A stretch of 64,000 bases of DNA from assembly GCF_015840915.1 (NCBI RefSeq), contig NZ_CP060398.1:682001-746000 (forward strand), written 5' to 3'. The notes beneath the pieces are model-generated. The model saw only the letters and a list, made by a program, of their open reading frames with translations. It searched no databases and was not told the origin of the DNA. Made by a program: the position numbers and the translations under genes. Below are positions 49,471-59,784 of the stretch, piece by piece; within the stretch, counting starts at the first letter, position 1; every line of letters starts with the position of its first letter. Origin of the DNA: Synechococcus sp. CBW1002. GTDB taxonomy: Bacteria; Cyanobacteriota; Cyanobacteriia; PCC-6307; Cyanobiaceae.

Positions 49471-49471
<1 letters not shown>
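48731..49471 (-). CDS. LuxR/NarL-type transcriptional regulator
   Basis: The 246-residue protein starts at ATG 49471, which overlaps the stop of the ABC gene (TGATG). The N-terminal ~165 residues resemble a divergent receiver domain (ILVTELLADGPGLDLIRLAK, VIVLEGSIGQGG) but the phospho-acceptor aspartate appears replaced (TELL where a D is expected). The C-terminal GerE/LuxR HTH is clear: LSPRELSILALVAQGLSNKE followed by IGARLHIAPSTARDHVRNIL. It may regulate the linked ABC gene or the downstream cellulase; unproven. Confidence 0.87.
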
Positions 49472-51144
<1,673 letters not shown>

Positions 51145-51236
51145 GGCCTGTTTGTCCACCAGCTTGCTCGCTGATCCTGTCGGATCCTCTACGACCTGTC
51201 GCAGGCTGCATACCATGGAGTGGATTGCGGGGATGC

Positions 51237-53639
51237 ATGCCCAAGGCCGCCTCCGAACCGATGTCTCCTGTAGGGACGGCAGCCCAGGCTGCAGCTGCGG
51301 GCACGAAGCGGTCCGGTGGGCCAGCTGCAGCGGAGGTTGGAGGGCTGGCACTGGACAGGACCGAGGCCGTGGAAGCCGCGGCGGCGCGACCGCGAATTCT
51401 CAGCCCGGCCGATTACGGCGTTCCCCTGCCCGAGTGGTTGCAACGCTGTATCGAGCACGTCCCCCCTGGTGCGGGCGACGTCTGTCCCAGGGACGCCGAG
51501 GCCTTGCTGGCCTCGGCGTTTGACTTTGCCTACCAGCTCCACGATGGCCAGTACCGGGCCAGCGGCGAGCCCTACATCATTCATCCGATCGCCGTCGCGG
51601 ATCTGCTGCGCGACATCGGTGCCAGCGCCGGGGTGATCGCTGCGGGCTTCCTGCACGACGTGGTGGAGGACACCGACGTCACCCCCGAGGAGATCGAGGC
51701 CCACTTCGGCCCCGAGGTGCGGGCCCTGGTGGAGGGCGTCACCAAGCTGGGCGGCATCCACTTCACCAACCACACCCAGGCCCAGGCGGAAAACCTGCGG
51801 CGCATGTTTCTGGCCATGGCCAGCGATATCCGCGTGGTGCTGGTGAAACTGGCCGACCGGCTGCACAACATGCGCACCCTCGGGGCGCTCAAGCCCGAGA
51901 AACAGCAGCGCATCGCCCGCGAGACCCGCGAGATCTATGCCCCCCTGGCCAACCGCCTCGGCATCGGACGCTTCAAGTGGGAACTGGAGGATCTGGCCTT
52001 CAAGATGCTTGAGCCGGAGGCCTTCCGGGATGTGCAGCAGCAGGTGGCCACCAAGCGCAGCGAGCGGGAGCAGCGGCTGGCGGTCACGGTGCAGCTGTTG
52101 CGTGATCGTCTTGCCGCCGCCGGTCTGCAGGACTGCGAGGTGAGCGGCAGGCCGAAGCACCTTTACGGCATCTGGAGCAAAATGGAGCGTCAGCAGAAGG
52201 CGTTCCACGAGATCTACGACGTGGCAGCCCTGCGGATCCTCTGCCCCAGCCTGGAAGCCTGCTACCGGGCCCTGGCGGTGGTGCATGACACCTTCCGCCC
52301 CATCCCTGGACGCTTCAAGGATTACATCGGTCTGCCCAAGCCGAATGGCTATCAGTCTCTGCATACGGCGGTGATCGGTCGGCATCGGCCGATCGAAGTG
52401 CAGATTCGCACCAGTGATATGCACCAGGTGGCTGAATATGGAATCGCCGCCCATTGGAAGTACAAGGAAGGGGGGTCACCGGCCTCCACTGGAGGCGACA
52501 CCGAACGCTTCAACTGGCTGCGCCAGCTGGTGGATTGGCAGAAGGAGGATGGGGGAGAGGACAGCAGCGATTATCTGGCTTCAATCAAGGAAGACCTCTT
52601 CGATGAGGAGGTGTTCGTGTTCACGCCCAAGGGTGATGTCGTGGGGTTGCGCAAAGGATCCACGGCGGTGGATTTCGCCTTTCGCATCCACTCGGAGGTG
52701 GGCAATCACTGCCAGGGTGTGCGGATCAATGACCGCCTCTGTCCGCTGGCCACGCCGCTGCAGAATGGCGACTTCGTGCAGGTGATCACGGCCAAGAACG
52801 CCCACCCCAGCCTCGACTGGCTCAATTTCGTCGCCACCCCCACGGCACGGAATCGCATTCGTCAGTGGTACAAGCGCAGCCACCGGGAAGACAACATCCA
52901 GCGCGGCACGGCCATGCTGGAGCGTGAGCTGGGCCGCGAAGGACTGGATGGCCTGCTCAATGGCGAGGCCATGGCCCGGGTGGCGCGGCGCTGCAATCTG
53001 GTCGGCACCGAAGACCTGCTGGCGGCCCTTGGCTTTGGTGGGGTCACCCTGCACCAGGTGCTCAACCGGCTGCGGGAGGAGATCCGGCTCGCGACCGAAG
53101 CGGCGGCCCCGGTGCTCAGCAATGAGCAGGTCGCTGCCGGGGTCGGGGCGCAGGCAACCGCTGTCCCCCTGGCGCCAGGCAGCGGCGCCGGCAGTCCGAT
53201 CCTCGGGGTGGAGGGTCTGGAATACCGGCTGGGAGGCTGCTGCAGTCCACTGCCTGGCGAGCCGATCCTGGGCAGTGTGGCCCTGGGCAACCACGGCATC
53301 ACCATTCACCGGCAGGACTGTTCCAACGTGGCCCAGGTCCCCCTGGAGCGGCGGTTGCCGGTGCGCTGGAACCCAGCCATCGATCAGGGCAAGCGCCGCT
53401 ATCCCGTGCAGCTGCGCATCGAGGTGCTGGATCGGGTGGGCGTGCTCAAGGACATCCTCACCCGCCTCTCGGATCACCGCATCAACGTCAGCGACGCCCG
53501 GGTGCGCACCGCCTACGACAAGCCGGCCCGCATTGATCTGCGGGTTGAACTGATGAGCGCCAGCCAGTTACGCACCACCATGGATCAGATCCGCTCCATG
53601 GCCGATGTGCTTGACATCTGCCGCACCGGCATTGGCTGA
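51237..53639 (+). CDS. rel: Bifunctional (p)ppGpp synthetase/hydrolase Rel
   Basis: Controls the stringent-response alarmone. The 800 residues start at ATG 51237. A ~95-residue Ala-rich lead is followed by the HD hydrolase domain ([26 protein letters not shown]), the synthetase domain ([37 protein letters not shown]), TGS ([20 protein letters not shown]), a helical region and a C-terminal ACT domain ([20 protein letters not shown]). The intact HDVVED and synthetase motifs suggest both activities, as usual for the single Rel of cyanobacteria. Confidence 0.96.
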   Translation: MPKAASEPMSPVGTAAQAAAAGTKRSGGPAAAEVGGLALDRTEAVEAAAARPRILSPADYGVPLPEWLQRCIEHVPPGAGDVCPRDAEALLASAFDFAYQLHDGQYRASGEPYIIHPIAVADLLRDIGASAGVIAAGFLHDVVEDTDVTPEEIEAHFGPEVRALVEGVTKLGGIHFTNHTQAQAENLRRMFLAMASDIRVVLVKLADRLHNMRTLGALKPEKQQRIARETREIYAPLANRLGIGRFKWELEDLAFKMLEPEAFRDVQQQVATKRSEREQRLAVTVQLLRDRLAAAGLQDCEVSGRPKHLYGIWSKMERQQKAFHEIYDVAALRILCPSLEACYRALAVVHDTFRPIPGRFKDYIGLPKPNGYQSLHTAVIGRHRPIEVQIRTSDMHQVAEYGIAAHWKYKEGGSPASTGGDTERFNWLRQLVDWQKEDGGEDSSDYLASIKEDLFDEEVFVFTPKGDVVGLRKGSTAVDFAFRIHSEVGNHCQGVRINDRLCPLATPLQNGDFVQVITAKNAHPSLDWLNFVATPTARNRIRQWYKRSHREDNIQRGTAMLERELGREGLDGLLNGEAMARVARRCNLVGTEDLLAALGFGGVTLHQVLNRLREEIRLATEAAAPVLSNEQVAAGVGAQATAVPLAPGSGAGSPILGVEGLEYRLGGCCSPLPGEPILGSVALGNHGITIHRQDCSNVAQVPLERRLPVRWNPAIDQGKRRYPVQLRIEVLDRVGVLKDILTRLSDHRINVSDARVRTAYDKPARIDLRVELMSASQLRTTMDQIRSMADVLDICRTGIG

Positions 53640-55008
53640 ACGGCCCGATTCAGCTCCGGCCGGCCAGGGCAATCCCCTGCTGAGCCTGCCCTTCGAGCCC
53701 TCCATCGAGGGGCTCGGCCCTGAGTACTGGGATGTGGCGGAGGCGGCCCGTTTCCCCCGCACGACACTGCGCTTCCGCAACGATGCCCTGCTCGAGCAGC
53801 TGGGCCTTGATCCCAGTGCTGTGGCTGATGCGGATCTTGAGGCGGCCTACGGAGGCTTCGAGGCCCGGCAGCCGTTGCTGGCCCTGCGCTACCACGGCTA
53901 CCAGTTCGGCACTTACAACCCCTTCCTCGGCGATGGCCGCGGCTTTCTCTACGGCCAGCTGCGCGATCGCCACGGCCAGCTGCAGGACCTCGGCACAAAA
54001 GGCAGCGGATGGCGCGCACCCACCTCCGCTTCGGCACCTGCGAGCGATTGCTGCATCGGCGCCGTCCCGATCTGCTGGAGCGGTTGCTGCGCCATGTGGT
54101 GGCCGTCTATTACCCCTCCATCGCCGCTGCCCATCCGGTCGATTGCCGGCCCGGTGCCGCTGCGGATGCCGCTGCGAACAACACCGAACCCCAGCTGCTG
54201 GCGTTCTATGGCGAGCTGGTGGAACGGATGGCGCGGCTCGCTGCCGAATGGATGGCCGCCGGCTTCACCCACGGCGTGCTCAACACCGACAACATGTCTC
54301 TAGCCGGTGAGAGCTTCGACTACGGCCCCTTCGCTTTTCTCGACCGCTGGGATCCCGGCTTCACCGCCGCCTATTTCGACCACAGCGGTCTGTACGCCTA
54401 TGGCCAGCAGCCACTGATCTGCCATCACAACCTGCGCCTGCTGCAGGAGCCCCTGGCCATGCTGCTGCCGCGAGCCGAACTCGAGGCCCGGCTGGAGCGC
54501 TTTGCCCCCACCTACGACGCCCACGACCGCCACGGCCTGCTGCGCCTGCTCGGCCTGGCGACCGCAAGGGCAGAGCTGCCCGATCCGGTGCTCTCCACCT
54601 TGCAGTTGCTGGCGGCCTGGCCAGTGGGCTACGGCAGCTTCTTCGCCGCTCTGGCCGCCCATGTGGGCACCCATGGCTTGCCGGCGGGGCCTGAGGATCT
54701 GATTCCCTTCGTGCCGGAGGCTGCCGAGCCGCCGCGGTCTGAATGGCTCGCCTGGCGGGAGGCCTGGTGGAGCTGGAGCCACGGCGCTGACTCTGCCGGC
54801 TCGGATGCTGCCAGCGCAGGTGAGGCCGGCATGGGCGATGGCGACACTGTGGCGGCCCGGCTGCAGCGCTGGAACCTGCCGGTAACGCCGATCCGTCCGG
54901 TGATCGAGCAGATCTGGGAGGCGATCGATCAACACGGCGATCAATCAACACGACGACTGGCAGCCGTTCCACTCCTGGCTGGACGGCACGCAGTTGTCTC
55001 CCGACTGA
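53605..55008 (+). pseudogene. selO: selO (protein adenylyltransferase), degraded
   Basis: SelO attaches AMP to proteins. The 5' part (frame from 53605) gives [20 protein letters not shown] to [12 protein letters not shown], then breaks at ~54005. The next frame resumes with [17 protein letters not shown], so the ~50-60 residues between KGSG and the HxRFGT motif, including catalytic arginines, are missing. The middle part continues with [28 protein letters not shown] second break near 54930, a small GATCAACACG duplication, shifts the frame off the expected end QHDDWQPFHSWLDGTQLSPD (stop 55006-55008). Two independent lesions make loss of function likely. Confidence 0.85.
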
Positions 55009-55140
55009 TCTCTGCTGCGTCTTGCTGGTGAGCATCCCCCCACAGCATTGGGGCCGGGTGTCTGGCGCTACAGCTGCATTGGGTTGGTTTCTCTACAAAC
55101 GCACCACCAACGGGGTATTGGCCCCTCCGCAGTGTGCAAC

Positions 55141-55329
55141 ATGACCTCCGAACAGGCTGCCCAGCTGATCGATAACACCCTTGATCTGGTGCATCAGCGC
55201 CTCCAGGATCTGCAGGCTCAGTCGTTGCCCCAGGAACAGCGGGCCCTGGCCGCTGAATTCCGGGAATGGCGCCATCCCAATGGCGGCCACATCGATCTGA
55301 TGGTGTTCCCCGGCCTCACGAACTTGTGA
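55141..55329 (+). CDS. Small conserved-looking protein (62 aa), unknown function
   Basis: ATG 55141 opens a 62-residue frame: a helical, Gln/Leu-rich N-terminal part (MTSEQAAQLIDNTLDLVHQR) and a hydrophobic C-terminus (GGHIDLMVFPGLTNL). Codon use looks coding, and the 3' end converges on and overlaps the DUF2062 gene by 14 bp. The 132 bp before it, after the selO remnant, holds nothing recognisable. I do not know the family. Confidence 0.55.
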   Translation: MTSEQAAQLIDNTLDLVHQRLQDLQAQSLPQEQRALAAEFREWRHPNGGHIDLMVFPGLTNL

Positions 55330-55816
55330 GGTCGTTCAGGTTTGCCGGGGCGTTGCCATGGCGCTGCAGCCAGCGCCAATAGGTCCAGCCGCAGAGACTG
55401 GCCGCCACCAGGCCCATCAGCAGCGAGCCCAGCAACATCCGGTTGACGAACGACCAGCCCAGCTGCCAGATCGCTTCGCTTCGCATCACCTCCAGCCCCG
55501 GCCATCCCTTGCCGGGTCCAAGCAGAAGTGAGCCGATTCTGTAGTTGATCCAATAGAGCGGCACATAGGTGAAGGGGTTGCTGATCCAGGTGCCGGCTGC
55601 GGCCAGCAGGTGGTTGCCGCGCATCACGCTGGCCAGAGCAATCCCCAGCAGGGTCTGCACACCAAAGAACGGGAAGCAGCCGCAGAACACCCCGGCCGCC
55701 AGGCCGCGGGCGCGTTGTCCTGGGCTGCCCTCCTGGTGCCAGAGCCAGACGCCGGCACGCTGGATCAGTCGCACCAGGGATCCGTGCGGTCGAAACTGGG
55801 AGAAGTGCGGCGCCAT
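55316..55816 (-). CDS. DUF2062 membrane protein
   Basis: A 166-residue membrane protein. The segment ARGLAAGVFCGCFPFFGVQT with FTYVPLYWINYRIGSLLLG is typical of DUF2062. Two or three transmembrane helices are visible, the last being MLLGSLLMGLVAASLCGWTY. ATG 55816 was chosen because the longer start at 55858 would overlap the divergent mnmE start. Function unknown. Confidence 0.82.
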   Translation of the reverse strand: MAPHFSQFRPHGSLVRLIQRAGVWLWHQEGSPGQRARGLAAGVFCGCFPFFGVQTLLGIALASVMRGNHLLAAAGTWISNPFTYVPLYWINYRIGSLLLGPGKGWPGLEVMRSEAIWQLGWSFVNRMLLGSLLMGLVAASLCGWTYWRWLQRHGNAPANLNDLTSS

Positions 55817-55822
55817 GAACAG

Positions 55823-57235
55823 GTGGACGGCGGGCAGGGGAACGGCAGTCAGGGTCATGGCGACGACACCATCGCGGCGGTGGCGACCGCGATCGCGGCG
55901 GGTCAGGGCAGCGTTGCGATCGTAAGAATGTCCGGACCCGAGGCGGAGCCGATCGGCCGGTCGCTGTTCCGGGCGCCTGGCCAGCAGACCTGGGACAGCC
56001 ATCGGGTGCTCTACGGCCACGTGGTCGACCCGGCCAGTGGGGAGCGCGTCGACGAGGCCCTGCTGCTGCTGATGCGCGCTCCGCGCAGCTTCACCCGCGA
56101 AACCGTGGTGGAACTTCATTGCCACGGGGGCCTGATGGCGGTGCAGCGGGTGCTGGAGCTGGTGCTGGCGGCCGGGGCTCGGCGTGCCTTGCCAGGGGAA
56201 TTCAGCCAGCGGGCCTTCCTCAACGGTCGGCTCGATCTCACCCGCGCCGAGGCTGTGAGCGAGATGATCACCGCCCGCAGTCGCCGGGCCGCCCAGCTGG
56301 CCATGGCCGGCCTGGACGGGGGACTGCAGTCCCGCATCGCAGGGCTGCGTGAGCAGCTGCTCGATCAGCTGGCCGAGCTGGAGGCCCGGGTGGACTTCGA
56401 GGAGGATCTGCCACCCCTGGATGCCGCCGCCGTGGTCGCCGCCCTGGCGGGGGTGGGCGAGCAGCTGGAGGCCCTGGTGCGGGAGGCGCGCCAGGGGGAG
56501 CTGCTGCGGGAGGGCCTGCGGGTGGCGATCGTGGGCTGCCCCAATGTGGGGAAATCCAGCCTGCTCAACCGGCTCAGCCAGCGGGAGCGGGCGATCGTGA
56601 CCGATCTGCCGGGCACCACCCGCGATCTGCTCGAAAGCGAGCTGGTGCTCGGCGGCGTGCCCCTCACCCTGCTCGATACCGCCGGCATCCGCCCCACCCA
56701 CGACCGGGTCGAGCAGCTCGGCATCGCCCGCAGCCGCGCCGCCCTGGCCGCGGCGGATGGGGTGCTGCTGCTGTTCGACCTTGAGGCCGGCTGGACCGCC
56801 GCTGATCAGGAGTTGCTGGAGCAGGTGCCCGAGGCGGTGCCGCTGCTGGTGGTGGGCAACAAGGCCGATGCGGCCGGCGTGAACGCCGGTGCGATCCCTC
56901 CTGGGAATTTGCCCACGACGGCGCCCGCCGATGTGGCGATCAGTGCCCTCAGTGGCGACGGCTGCGAGGCCCTGGCCCAGCTGCTGCTGCAGCGCTGTGG
57001 AGCCGGTGAGGCGCAGGGGCTGCAGGTGGCCCTCAATGCCCGCCAGCGGGATCTGGCGGCGGTGGCCGCCGCCAGCCTGGAGCGCAGCCTCGAGGCGGCG
57101 GGTCAGCAGCTGCCATGGGATTTCTGGACCATCGATCTGCGGGCGGCGGTGCGGGCCCTCGGTGAGATCACCGGTGAGGAGGTGAGCGAAGCGGTGCTCG
57201 ATCGGGTGTTTGCGCGCTTCTGCATCGGCAAGTGA
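55823..57235 (+). CDS. mnmE: tRNA modification GTPase MnmE (TrmE)
   Basis: Works with MnmG to modify U34 of certain tRNAs. The 470 residues start at GTG 55823, with homology beginning DDTIAAVATAIAAGQGSVAI. Features: the folate-binding N-terminal domain, a helical domain, and the inserted G domain with G1 GCPNVGKSSLLNRL, TDLPGTTRD, DTAG and NKAD. The obligatory C-terminal motif FCIGK is present. The start is 6 bp from the divergent DUF2062 start. Confidence 0.95.
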   Translation: MDGGQGNGSQGHGDDTIAAVATAIAAGQGSVAIVRMSGPEAEPIGRSLFRAPGQQTWDSHRVLYGHVVDPASGERVDEALLLLMRAPRSFTRETVVELHCHGGLMAVQRVLELVLAAGARRALPGEFSQRAFLNGRLDLTRAEAVSEMITARSRRAAQLAMAGLDGGLQSRIAGLREQLLDQLAELEARVDFEEDLPPLDAAAVVAALAGVGEQLEALVREARQGELLREGLRVAIVGCPNVGKSSLLNRLSQRERAIVTDLPGTTRDLLESELVLGGVPLTLLDTAGIRPTHDRVEQLGIARSRAALAAADGVLLLFDLEAGWTAADQELLEQVPEAVPLLVVGNKADAAGVNAGAIPPGNLPTTAPADVAISALSGDGCEALAQLLLQRCGAGEAQGLQVALNARQRDLAAVAAASLERSLEAAGQQLPWDFWTIDLRAAVRALGEITGEEVSEAVLDRVFARFCIGK

Positions 57236-57306
57236 GGCGGCGGTGATCGTGCCCTGGGGTGATCGGCTCAGGCAGGCTTTGTCGATGCCGCCTCACCGCC
57301 TGCGCC

Positions 57307-58191
57307 ATGCCGCACCTGCCTGTCACGCCGGAGCTCGAGGCCCAGCTGCGCGCCTGGCTGGCGGAGGACATCGGCCGCGGTGATCTCACCGCTCCAGCAC
57401 TGCGGGGGCGCCAGGGGCATGCCCACTGGATCGCCAAACAGCCTGGGGTGCTCTGCGGAGCCGTGCTGGCGGAGGCCCTGTTCGGCCTGCTCGATCCCCA
57501 GATGCGGGTGCGGCGTCTGGTGGAAGAGGGGGAGGCGGTGCAGGCGGGTCAGCAGCTGCTGGAACTGGAGGGGGCGGCTGAAGCCCTGGTGGCCGGGGAG
57601 CGCACCGCCTTGAACCTGGCGATGCGACTTTCCGGCATCGCCACCGCCACCGCCGCCCTGGTGGCGACGCTGGCGGGCACAGGCGTGCGCCTGGCCGACA
57701 CCCGCAAGACCACGCCTGGCCTGCGGCTGCTGGAGAAGTACGCCGTGCGCTGCGGTGGCGGTCTGAACCACCGCCTCGGCCTTGATGATGCCGCCATGCT
57801 CAAGGAGAACCATCTCGCCTGGGCCGGTGGTGTGACCCCCGCCGTGGCGGCGGTGCGCGCCCAGGCGCCCTGGCCGGCGGCGGTGATCGTGGAGGCCGAA
57901 ACCGCCCGCGAAGCCGAAGCCGCCGTGGCCGCCGGTGCCGATGGGGTGCTGCTGGATGAATTCAGCCCCGATCAGCTGCATGAGCTGGTGCCCCGCCTGC
58001 GCGAACAGGCCCTGGCCGCCGCCGTCGCGGGGCACGGCAGGGGGCGGGTCGTGCTGGAGGCCTCCGGCATCGCCCCGGAGCAGTTGCGGGCCTATGCCGC
58101 CACCGGCATCGATCTGATCTCCACCAGTGCACCGATCACCCGCTCGGCCTGGCTGGACCTGAGCATGCGCTTCGATCCTGTCGTCGCCTGA
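57307..58191 (+). CDS. nadC: Nicotinate-nucleotide pyrophosphorylase (quinolinate PRTase)
   Basis: Makes nicotinate mononucleotide from quinolinate and PRPP in de novo NAD synthesis. The 294 residues start at ATG 57307. Motifs: EDIGRGDLTAPAL near the start, ERTALNLAMRLSGIATATA, the substrate loop ADTRKTTPGLRLLEKYAVRCGGG and NHRLGLDDAAMLKENHLAW, all typical. It precedes the grr cluster by 79 bp on the same strand. Confidence 0.96.
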   Translation: MPHLPVTPELEAQLRAWLAEDIGRGDLTAPALRGRQGHAHWIAKQPGVLCGAVLAEALFGLLDPQMRVRRLVEEGEAVQAGQQLLELEGAAEALVAGERTALNLAMRLSGIATATAALVATLAGTGVRLADTRKTTPGLRLLEKYAVRCGGGLNHRLGLDDAAMLKENHLAWAGGVTPAVAAVRAQAPWPAAVIVEAETAREAEAAVAAGADGVLLDEFSPDQLHELVPRLREQALAAAVAGHGRGRVVLEASGIAPEQLRAYAATGIDLISTSAPITRSAWLDLSMRFDPVVA

Positions 58192-58270
58192 CGGAAAGTC
58201 AGCCGAAACGTCCGATCTGCTGCTTGTCTCAGGGGTTTGGTGAAGAATCGCCCCAACAGCCGCTGCCAAC

Positions 58271-59287
58271 GTGGCCAGGTGGGCCATCCCTCTCCACATT
58301 GGGAAGCGGCCTCCGCTGCGCCTCCTCTTGCCGCGACCTCACCGTTCAGGCCGCCGCCGCTGGCTGGCCTCCACCGCTCTGACACTGCTCACGCTTGCCT
58401 GGACGCCGCTGGCCCGGGCCCAGACCAAGGCCCAGCCTGAGGGGGTCGTCGATCGGGTTGCTCGCACCGGAGAGCTGGTTCTGGTCGGCCCGTCGGATCT
58501 GGCGCCCCTGGTCTCCGTCGACGCCCAGGGCCAGCCGATCGGTTACGGCGTCGAGGTGGCGCGTCGCATTCAGGCCGAGCTGGCCTCCGCGGTGGGACGT
58601 CCGGTGAAACTGCGCTTCGAGGCGGTGACCAACCCAGGCGACCTGGGTCAACGCCTCGCCGAGGGCAAGGCTGATCTGGCCTGCGGGCTGCCGTTCAGCT
58701 GGGAGCGGGACATGTGGATCGATTACTCCCTGCCGATCGGGATTTCCGGCCTGCGGCTGCTGGCCCCCGCCGGGCGCCTGGATGGTTCGCCCGAATCGCT
58801 GGCGGGCCGCCGGATCGGCGTGGTGAGCGAATCCCTGGCCGCCACCGAACTGCAGGGCATTCAGCCTGAGGCCAAGGCGGTGGACTTCCCCTCCCTGGCC
58901 GCGGCGGTGGCTGCCTTGAAGGCCGGACAGGTGGATGGGGTGATCGGCGACACGGCCCTGCTGGCCAGCCTCGCCGGGGGTCCAGCGTCTCCTCCCCTGG
59001 TGCTGACGCCCGAGGTTCCTTACGAAAACTATGCGCTGGCCTGTGTTCTCCCCGAGAACGATTCGGCCTTCCGCAATCTGGTCAACCTGGCGATCGCCCG
59101 CTTCCTGCAGGGCTACCTCGATGGCCAGAATGATGCGGTCACGGCCGTCCATCGCTGGGTTGGCCCGGGCAGTGCCCTGAACCGATCCCCGGAGCAGATC
59201 CGCACCTACTACGAGTCGGTGTTGCTGGGTGTGGAGGCCATCAGGCCGCTGCCACCGGCCAAGTCGTCGGCACAGCCCACCCCCTGA
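58271..59287 (+). CDS. grrP: GRRM-associated orphan periplasmic binding protein (GrrP)
   Basis: The 338-residue SBP_bac_3-type protein has an Arg-rich signal peptide (RRRWLASTALTLLTLAWTPL, cut at ARAQ, ~50). The mature domain begins DRVARTGELVLVGPSDLAPL and contains AEGKADLACGLPFSWERDMW and GQVDGVIGDTALLASL. No permease or ATPase is adjacent. Its place directly before a Gly-rich precursor and a SPASM radical-SAM gene matches the orphan substrate-binding member of the GRRM system. The start is GTG 58271, uncertain. Confidence 0.87.
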   Translation: MARWAIPLHIGKRPPLRLLLPRPHRSGRRRWLASTALTLLTLAWTPLARAQTKAQPEGVVDRVARTGELVLVGPSDLAPLVSVDAQGQPIGYGVEVARRIQAELASAVGRPVKLRFEAVTNPGDLGQRLAEGKADLACGLPFSWERDMWIDYSLPIGISGLRLLAPAGRLDGSPESLAGRRIGVVSESLAATELQGIQPEAKAVDFPSLAAAVAALKAGQVDGVIGDTALLASLAGGPASPPLVLTPEVPYENYALACVLPENDSAFRNLVNLAIARFLQGYLDGQNDAVTAVHRWVGPGSALNRSPEQIRTYYESVLLGVEAIRPLPPAKSSAQPTP

Positions 59288-59370
59288 ATCAGCACGCTCC
59301 CAACCAGGCCGTCCCCTGAGGTCGGTTGCCTCCGGGCCGTCCCTCCGTTCCTTCGTCAGCCCCTGCTTCG

Positions 59371-59784
59371 ATGGCGTTCCTTTCCCGTTCCCGTCTGTTC
59401 GGCCTCCTGCTGATCATGGCGTCGTTGCCCATGGATCCAGGGGCGGCCCTTGCCCTGGGGGCCGGCAGTCGTCAGGAGCCGCTGGACGATCCGCCGCCGC
59501 AGGGAAGCGTTGAGGCTCGCCTGCGTCGCATCGCCGCCGCCATGCGGGAACAGCAGGGAGAGGAGGTGATGGACTCCACCACCACGTCCATCCCCGAGGG
59601 GGCGATTTCGGCGATCTTCGTCAATGCTCCCGGGATTGGCTGGGCCAATGGCGGCGGCTTCCGCAACGGCGGTTTTTATAACGGCGGCTTCCGCAATGGG
59701 GGCTTCGGTAATGGCGGTTTCCGCAACGGCGGTTTCCGCAACGGGGGGGGATTCCGTAACGGGGGCTTCCGCAATCACTGGTGA
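59371..59784 (+). CDS. grrA: Gly-rich repeat RiPP precursor (GrrA)
   Basis: The 137-residue precursor of a ribosomal, radical-SAM-modified product. From ATG 59371 it has a signal-peptide-like segment (LFGLLLIMASLPMDPGAALA), a leader with EARLRRIAAAMREQQGEE, then IFVNAPGIGWANGG. The C-terminal core has nine aromatic-X-Asn units separated by Gly: WAN, FRN, FYN, FRN, FGN and four more FRN, ending in HW. GrrM-type enzymes form cyclophane crosslinks on such three-residue motifs. The stop overlaps the grrM GTG by 3 bases. Confidence 0.92.
   Translation: MAFLSRSRLFGLLLIMASLPMDPGAALALGAGSRQEPLDDPPPQGSVEARLRRIAAAMREQQGEEVMDSTTTSIPEGAISAIFVNAPGIGWANGGGFRNGGFYNGGFRNGGFGNGGFRNGGFRNGGGFRNGGFRNHW
59656..59778 (+). 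repeat. In-gene GGNTTCCGCAACGG-type repeats of grrA
   Basis: Imperfect direct repeats of about 15 bp (GGCGGCTTCCGCAAC and variants) encode the GGFRN units of the GrrA core. Copies differ mostly at third positions, with changes creating FYN and FGN units and one extra Gly codon. The repeat tract is prone to copy-number change. Confidence 0.85.

Noticed and set aside
55316..56701. Long minus-strand frame over the 5' half of mnmE
   Set aside because: Only its C-terminal ~166 residues (DUF2062) look real; the rest is the antisense of mnmE.
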